Source of the DNA: Lactobacillus sp.
GTDB lineage: Bacteria; Bacillota; Bacilli; Lactobacillales; Lactobacillaceae
Assembly (NCBI GenBank): GCA_022641965.1
Contig: JALCDX010000002.1
Coordinates: 1-64,000 of the forward strand
Direction: 5' to 3'
Length of the DNA stretch: 64,000 nucleotides
Both the position numbers and the translations under genes were made by a program. Position 1 is the stretch's first letter; every line of letters starts with the position of its first letter. A model generated the notes under the pieces. The model had not been told where the DNA came from. It saw nothing but the letters and a program-made list of their open reading frames with translations, and did not search any database. Positions 58,652 through 64,000 of this stretch are shown here, one piece after another.

Positions 58652-59853
58652 ATGAAAGCAAAAGAAACCTGGAGAAAAAACTTAATCGCCTTGTCCATCA
58701 GCGTCTTCATCGCGGGCATCGCTTTTTCTGAAGTCATGCCCTTCTTGTCGCTGTATATCGATACGCTTGGCCATTTCACTCACCGCGAGCTGAATCTGTG
58801 GTCGGGGCTGGTCTTTTCAGGAATTTATTTTGTTTCAGCGGTTGTGTCGCCTTGGTGGGGCAAATTAGCCGATAAAAAGGGCCGCAAACCCATGATTTTG
58901 CGGGCTTCATTAGGGATGGCCATTATTTTGGCAGCCATGGGGCTCGTCACCAACGTTTGGCAGCTGTTCTTCTTGCGAATGGCTCAAGGTGCAGTTTCAG
59001 GCTTTGTTTCCAATTCAAACGCCTTGATTGCCACGGAAGTTCCTAAAAACAAAAGCGGACAAGCACTGGGAACCATGTCTTCAGCCTTTACGGCTGGAAA
59101 CCTGCTCGGACCTTTTGTGGGCGGTGCACTGGCCTCCATCTTTTCATATCGCTTTACTTTCTTCGTCACCGGCGGTTTGCTTCTTATTTGCTTCTTATTA
59201 TCCGTGTTCTTCGTGCACGAACGTGACTTCAAACCTGTCACTTCGAAAAAACTGGATAAAACCAGCGGCGTGATTCACGCTTTGCGCAGCCCGCAGCTAA
59301 TTTTCGGCTTACTGATCACCACGATGATTATCCAAGCAGCCAACAACTCTATTAATCCGATTATTTCATTATTCGTGCGCCAATTGATGCATAATCATGG
59401 CAATGTCGTCTTTGTTTCTGGCGTAGTTGCGGCTTTGCCAGGGATTGCCACTTTCCTGGCGGCTTCACGTTTTGGCGCTTGGGGCGATCAAATCGGAACT
59501 CATAAAATCATCCTCTATGGCTTCTATGGTGCGACCATCCTCTTTTTCCTGACTTCTTTTGTACAAAATGTTTGGGAACTAGGAATCTTGCGTTTCTTAA
59601 TCGGCTTTACCGATGCTTGCCTGTTTCCGCAAGTGCAAACCATGCTTACAAAAATACGCCTAGTCAGTTGATTGGCCGAATTTTTTCTTGGAATCAATCG
59701 GCGATGTATATCGGTAATATTATCGGGCCACTGCTCGGATCGGCAATTTCCGGGTTTACGTCTTATAATGTCGTCTTCCTTGTTACAGCTGCCATAGTGG
59801 TTCTTAATTGGCTCTTGTTCAGAGTTAATGTGGTTAAAAATCTTGGCAACTAA
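58652..59853 (+). pseudogene. MFS multidrug-efflux-type transporter, frameshifted
   Basis: ORF 58652-59671 (TM1-10) ends QTMLTKIRLVS*; the next frame continues KNTPSQLIGRIFSWNQSAMYIGNIIGPLLGSAISG to 59853. An A6 to A5 change at 59650-59654 would explain it. Confidence 0.8.
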
Positions 59854-59880
59854 AAAAGCGCTCCTCGGAGCGCTTTTTTA
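59854..59880. terminator. Bidirectional Rho-independent terminator
   Basis: aaaaaagcgctcctcggagcgctttttt. Confidence 0.9.
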
Positions 59881-60648
59881 TGCTGTTTGCCGTTTGGCAT
59901 GGTGGAACCAAGCAACTCTTGTATCAAAAATAGTAATCAGATCGTTAGCCAAATACAAAATATAAGTGACTAACAAAACCCAGTTGGCATCGCCTTGGGC
60001 AGCAGTGATCGCCCATAAAGTAATAGAAAAAATTGCTTGCGCGAACCAGAAGAAATAAGTATCATAAAAACGCAAAGTGGTCAGCATCGCACCTGTGATG
60101 CCGATCGTAGCTGCGATACTGTCAACCCATGGACGAGGGCTGATGAACCAGTGTGTATCTGAATAATACGTGAAAGCCAGGACCACTGCAAAGAACAGGG
60201 CCGTTAACAGCCAGTTGCGAAGACCGCGACCTTCTTCAGTCAAAAAACGAACTTTCTTGTCGACGTCCTTAGCCCAGCTAGGCATTAGCAAAACTGGCAA
60301 GTCCAACAAAATGATATAAATTGACTGCAATAAAACATCGTTATAATTGTGAGCATTGATAGCTACGACAATGTAAATTGCAGCTGAAACAATGCGCAGG
60401 ACCCCATTTAAAGGCTTGGCATTAGTAATACTAAGCGTGCAGGTAAAGCCGATCATCCCAGCAAGCATCGTTAAAATGGACATTGCCGTAATTTTGCCCG
60501 CGATCGTCATGCCGAGAATAATTCCTAAGCCTAGCAGCAACAAGCGATAAGAGCTGGGCGTCCAGCCTTGCATCTGCTCAACATACCAACTAGGTTTAAA
60601 AATATCGTACCAAGCAATTGTTGTTTTCTGCGTCGTCGTGGTTTGCAA
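59878..60648 (-). CDS. pnuC: Nicotinamide mononucleotide/riboside transporter PnuC
   Basis: Multi-TM; WFISPRPWVDSIAATIGITGAMLTTLRFYDTYFFWF typical of PnuC. Confidence 0.88.
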   Translation of the reverse strand: MQTTTTQKTTIAWYDIFKPSWYVEQMQGWTPSSYRLLLLGLGIILGMTIAGKITAMSILTMLAGMIGFTCTLSITNAKPLNGVLRIVSAAIYIVVAINAHNYNDVLLQSIYIILLDLPVLLMPSWAKDVDKKVRFLTEEGRGLRNWLLTALFFAVVLAFTYYSDTHWFISPRPWVDSIAATIGITGAMLTTLRFYDTYFFWFAQAIFSITLWAITAAQGDANWVLLVTYILYLANDLITIFDTRVAWFHHAKRQTA

Positions 60649-60822
60649 ACATATTCCCTCTTTCCAAAAAATGATGACGGTTATTAAGCTAATCAAAATT
60701 TGGAAAGATTGTCAAAGATATGCAGCTCAAATATCGTATAGATAGCGGCTGGTATTTTAGTTTGAACAGGCGCTTAAAAAATTTTAGCTTTTTTCCACTT
60801 GTAACGGTTATAACGGTGTATT

Positions 60823-61273
60823 TTAGCGCAGCGATTTAACCATCAGCACATGCTGAATACCGCCTTCGTCAAATGGATCTCCGTTAGTTTCATAGCCAAG
60901 TTTTTCATAAAACGGCTTAGCACTTAATTGGGCATGGCATTGCAAGCGGTCCACTCCGCGCATACGCAAATAAGCATGCACTGCTCGCATCAGTCTAGTT
61001 CCTAAACCTGTCCCGCGCTGCTCTTTTGCCACCACAACTCGACCTAGCAGCCAACGGCCTTCTGTTTGAAAAATACGACAAGTAGCAACTGCATCAGTCG
61101 CATGGGCATTGAGTTTAAAAACTTGCACTGCCAGCAAAATCATCATCGTCAAGTTCAGGCAAAGTAATCCCTTGCTCAGTCACGAAAACTTCGCTGCGTA
61201 AGCGTTCTATGCAAAACAGTTCCCGTCCAGTCATCGCATCGACTTTTTTAAAATCAAATCCCGCAAGTTTCAT
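60823..61273 (-). pseudogene. GNAT N-acetyltransferase (ElaA-like), frameshifted
   Basis: ATG at 61273 reads MKLAGFDFKKVDAMTGRELFCIERLRSEVFVTEQGITLPELDDDDF... to TAA at 61115; the other frame continues LLAVQVFKLNA...GRVVVAKEQRGTGLGTRLM. A +1 T at 61136-61139 explains it. Confidence 0.75.
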
Positions 61274-61285
61274 TATTTCGCTTCC

Positions 61286-61623
61286 TCATAATAGCAATCC
61301 TAGTCCAGCGGCTAACAGCCCAAACAAATAAGTCAATAGCAAATAGACTAGTGTTAACCGTAACGTTTTTCATCTAACAAACCGATCATTTCCGTATTAA
61401 AAGTTGAAAAAGTAGTATATCCGCCTAAAACGCCAACACCCCAGAACGTCATTAGCGCAGCATCACCGCTAGCATGAGCAGTTAACAGTCCCAATAAAAA
61501 GGCGCCGCTAACATTGATCAGCAGCGTTCCGCCTGGCCAATCAACTGGCAGCTTTTTCCAAACCAGCGTAATCAGATAGCGAATAAGTGCGCCTAATGAG
61601 GCACCTAAACCAGCATTAATCAC
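61286..61623 (-). pseudogene. Fluoride channel FluC/CrcB, C-terminal frameshift
   Basis: GTG start 61623; TTFSTFNTEMIGLLDEKRYG* ends at 61354; a -1 frame continues LTLVYLLLTYLFGLLAAGLGLLL* to 61286. Confidence 0.75.
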
Positions 61624-61996
61624 GTTGCTCTCTCCTTTTTGCCAATTTTTTGGCACTAATAAAGCCCAACCATGCCATTAGCAAGCCGCCCAGCATGCTA
61701 GTGACGCCATAAGTCAGAGCTGCCCAGTAATTTGCTTGGGCCAGCTTAATGATCCCGACAGCTAGTGAAGAAAAAGTTGTCAGTGCTCCAATTAAACCAG
61801 TTCCCAGCCCTACATTTAGCCACTCAGCCAGTAAATCGCGGGCAAAAACATAATAAGTTAAAAACGCCAGCAAAAAACAGCCACTCAGATTGGCAGTTAA
61901 AATACCAGCAGTTGACCAGTGCACACTTAGCAGCTGTCGCAAACAGCCGCCTAGAAAAGCAAAAACCGCGACACTGATCAGATTGCGTAATCTCAT
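61616..61996 (-). CDS. Fluoride efflux channel FluC/CrcB (intact partner)
   Basis: GGCLRQLLSVHW, GLGTGLIGALTTFSSLAVGII; 126 aa. Confidence 0.9.
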   Translation of the reverse strand: MRLRNLISVAVFAFLGGCLRQLLSVHWSTAGILTANLSGCFLLAFLTYYVFARDLLAEWLNVGLGTGLIGALTTFSSLAVGIIKLAQANYWAALTYGVTSMLGGLLMAWLGFISAKKLAKRREQRD

Positions 61997-62069
61997 TGTT
62001 TCTCTCCTTTGCTAGTTAAGCGTAACAGTGAATTATAGCAAAACTGCTCGTATAAAAACAATTATCCAT

Positions 62070-62102
62070 ACAAAAAAAGCTGCCTTTAAACAGACAGCTT
62101 CT
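62070..62102 (-). terminator. Rho-independent terminator after the M23 peptidase gene
   Basis: aaaaaaagctgcctttaaacagacagcttctt. Confidence 0.7.
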
Positions 62103-62122
62103 TAGTTAGTTGCAAAATTTTA

Positions 62123-63337
62123 TTAGTAACCGCGGTTATAACGATAAATCAGCTGCATTGGATCGATCCAGGTCCCGTTATCAGAATTCCAATATTTTTC
62201 AGCTGCATTAACTTCGCTCTGGGTCACGCCAATATGAACGTGCGTGACATGCGTAGTCGGGATAAAGGTCAAAATAACCTGACCTGGCTTCACAACATCG
62301 CCAACTTTAACATGGATAGCAGCCTGGGCTTCATCTTCATAGAAAGCAAATTCTTGATAAACGGTGTTATAGCCATCTGGCGACTTGATGCAAATGTAGT
62401 AGCCTAAGTCATTTTGGGTCGTGCCTTCATGACCAATAAAGTAAACCGTTCCGCCATGAATGGCCCGAATATCTTCGTTGCCGCCGTGGTCAGGGATAAT
62501 ATCGATCCCATCATGCCAATTGCGGTCTGCATGACTGCCAAAGCTCGAAGTCAAATTGCCGCTTTCATAGAAGCCCGCAATTGGGTAAGTCCAGGCAGAA
62601 GAATAGCCAGTTTTAGGAACTAATCCTAAAGTGAATTTAGCCGGCAGCCATTGCTGGCTGGAGCCAATTCGGTACATGACCTGATCATTGATCATGGCCT
62701 TTTCGAAGGCTTTCCAGATCGTATTGTTCTTAACATATTGGTTGACAAAATCGCCGCTTTCGTTCACCAGCCGAACTTGTCCTGGTCCTTGGTAGTTAAC
62801 TTGCACTACGCCAGAGACCTTTTGCCGCTGGCTAATTGCTTGGTGAACAGTCGGTGTTTGGTCACTGTTTGTCTGACCAGTTTGGTTGCTAGTTTGATTA
62901 TTTTGATTTGCTTGGCTGTTGTTAGTTTGGCCATTGTTTTGGCTAGTTTGATTGCCGCTTGTTTGATTAGCTTGCTGGCTCGATTGATCAGCAGCACTAT
63001 TGTCCAAAGGTGCAGCTGACAAATTAGTGTACGCCGCCGGAATCCATTGCTGATCGCTGCCTAACCGGTACATCGTCCGATCTTTGATGGTACCCTTAGC
63101 AAAAGTCTTCCATCTTGTGCCGCCAGCCAAATATTGATTTTGATAAACTCCCTGGCTGTCCAGCAAACGAACTTTGCCTGGACCCTGATAAGTGACGGTT
63201 GCGATTTCTTGATCTGCTTGCACATTAGTTGCAGCTTCAACGTGATTGGTTTGGGCCAATGAGACAGCTGCTAAAACGCCTGCGGAAATCATTCCTGCTG
63301 TTATTAACGAACGTTTCACAAAAAAGCTCCTTTGCAT
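62123..63337 (-). CDS. Secreted M23 (LytM) family peptidase with two ~58-aa repeats and an N/Q-rich linker
   Basis: Signal peptide, repeats VTYQGPGKVRLLDSQG... and VNYQGPGQVRLVNESG..., M23 motifs WHDGIDI and THVHIGV. Confidence 0.88.
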   Translation of the reverse strand: MQRSFFVKRSLITAGMISAGVLAAVSLAQTNHVEAATNVQADQEIATVTYQGPGKVRLLDSQGVYQNQYLAGGTRWKTFAKGTIKDRTMYRLGSDQQWIPAAYTNLSAAPLDNSAADQSSQQANQTSGNQTSQNNGQTNNSQANQNNQTSNQTGQTNSDQTPTVHQAISQRQKVSGVVQVNYQGPGQVRLVNESGDFVNQYVKNNTIWKAFEKAMINDQVMYRIGSSQQWLPAKFTLGLVPKTGYSSAWTYPIAGFYESGNLTSSFGSHADRNWHDGIDIIPDHGGNEDIRAIHGGTVYFIGHEGTTQNDLGYYICIKSPDGYNTVYQEFAFYEDEAQAAIHVKVGDVVKPGQVILTFIPTTHVTHVHIGVTQSEVNAAEKYWNSDNGTWIDPMQLIYRYNRGY

Positions 63338-63439
63338 TCATTTTTCTTCTTCAATTACGACTTTATCTTAACATATCAACCCCGCAAAAAAACTGCCCTT
63401 TTGGGCAGTTTTAAGGCAGGAGCAACGACTAATCGATTT

Positions 63440-64000
63440 TTATTTCTCAGTAACAGTCTTGTGTTGAACTTTGTTTTTCTTTGGGTTGTAAACAGCCAAA
63501 TGCTTCTTGCGAGCCTTTGACTTAGCACTAGCCGATTTGTCGTAAGTGCCGCCGTATAAAGAAGCTTCCCAACTGCCGTACATTGGGCATGGCAAGATAA
63601 TGTACTTGCTACCCCATTGGTTGGCATTTTGCATTACATCGTTGTAACGGTCCTTCATACTGGTTGATTTTGGATCGTTAAAGTCGGTCAAATTGTCGCC
63701 AAAGAACATAATAACGTTGCTTTTGGCTTCAATCGCCTTACGCCGTTCTTCCTTGGTCTTGTCGCTCTTTTTCTTCAGCAAAACATGTTGGTTATCTGCT
63801 TGTGGCAAGCCTTCGCGTTTCAAGTTCTTCTTGGTTGCTGCCAGTTGATCAGACGAGCGGTCGCTGACGTAGTAGATTTGAACGCCTTTTGAGTTGGCAT
63901 AGTTCAAAAATGATTTAGCACCAGGAACTGGTTTAGCCTTAGCATATTTAACCCACTTGTTCCAGCAAGACGGAAAGGTCTTGTTGTGCAGTGCGTTGTA
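63440..64000 (-). CDS. 5'-nucleotidase, lipoprotein e(P4) family / HAD acid phosphatase (N-terminus beyond the window)
   Basis: GVQIYYVSDRSSDQLAATKKNLKREGLP, VIMFFGDNLTDFNDP, LPCPMYGSWEASLYGG; frame remains open to nt 64000. Confidence 0.88.
   Translation of the reverse strand, partial: YNALHNKTFPSCWNKWVKYAKAKPVPGAKSFLNYANSKGVQIYYVSDRSSDQLAATKKNLKREGLPQADNQHVLLKKKSDKTKEERRKAIEAKSNVIMFFGDNLTDFNDPKSTSMKDRYNDVMQNANQWGSKYIILPCPMYGSWEASLYGGTYDKSASAKSKARKKHLAVYNPKKNKVQHKTVTEK

Noticed and set aside
60765-60822. Repeat AACGGTTATAACGGT near the GNAT 3' end as an operator for pnuC
   Set aside because: Located far upstream of a plausible pnuC promoter (TTGACA near 60710) and short; no known regulator motif recognised.
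14221-62000. Stop-codon reassignment or programmed recoding explaining the interrupted ORFs
   Set aside because: Interruptions use TGA, TAG and TAA plus frameshifts in both directions, and core genes use these stops normally; decay or sequence error is simpler.
1-64000. CRISPR array, toxin-antitoxin, phage-defence or biosynthetic gene cluster
   Set aside because: Read through for repeat-spacer patterns and hallmark proteins; none found.

Overview
64-kb chromosomal window from a low/mid-GC Firmicute, almost certainly a member of Lactobacillaceae (inferred from gene content and protein sequences; no search was run). Most of it is housekeeping: tagO/wecA, rny, recA, pgsA, rodZ-like, two M16 peptidases, ftsK, trmL, nadK, relQ, coaD, a CYTH-spxH-coiA-mecA-spx cluster, ptsHI, clpE, prfC, recX, rlmD, galU, map, wecB, tRNA-Arg(CCT), hpt, xfp, rpiA, an amino-acid ABC cassette, two tandem udk genes, an M42 peptidase, pnuC, a fluC/crcB pair and an M23 peptidase. 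There is no rRNA, CRISPR array or prophage; an IS3-type transposase tail sits at the left edge. The observations most worth follow-up are: (1) a candidate ~155-nt sRNA on the minus strand (33600-33755) with a -35/-10 promoter, an overlapping cre (CcpA) site, an 11-bp 5'-end helix, anti-Shine-Dalgarno motifs and a terminator; (2) an identical 12-nt motif TTTTTGCGTATA upstream of recA, coiA and recX, a candidate competence (ComX/SigH-type) promoter element; (3) a CIRCE operator overlapping a consensus promoter in front of clpE, which is translationally coupled to an unknown 81-aa protein; (4) seven accessory genes each carrying a single frameshift or in-frame stop, while the neighbouring core genes look intact; (5) likely pseudoenzymes: a thiolase-like protein without catalytic residues, a GH25-like protein without the DxE motif, and a 'DEPD'-box helicase.
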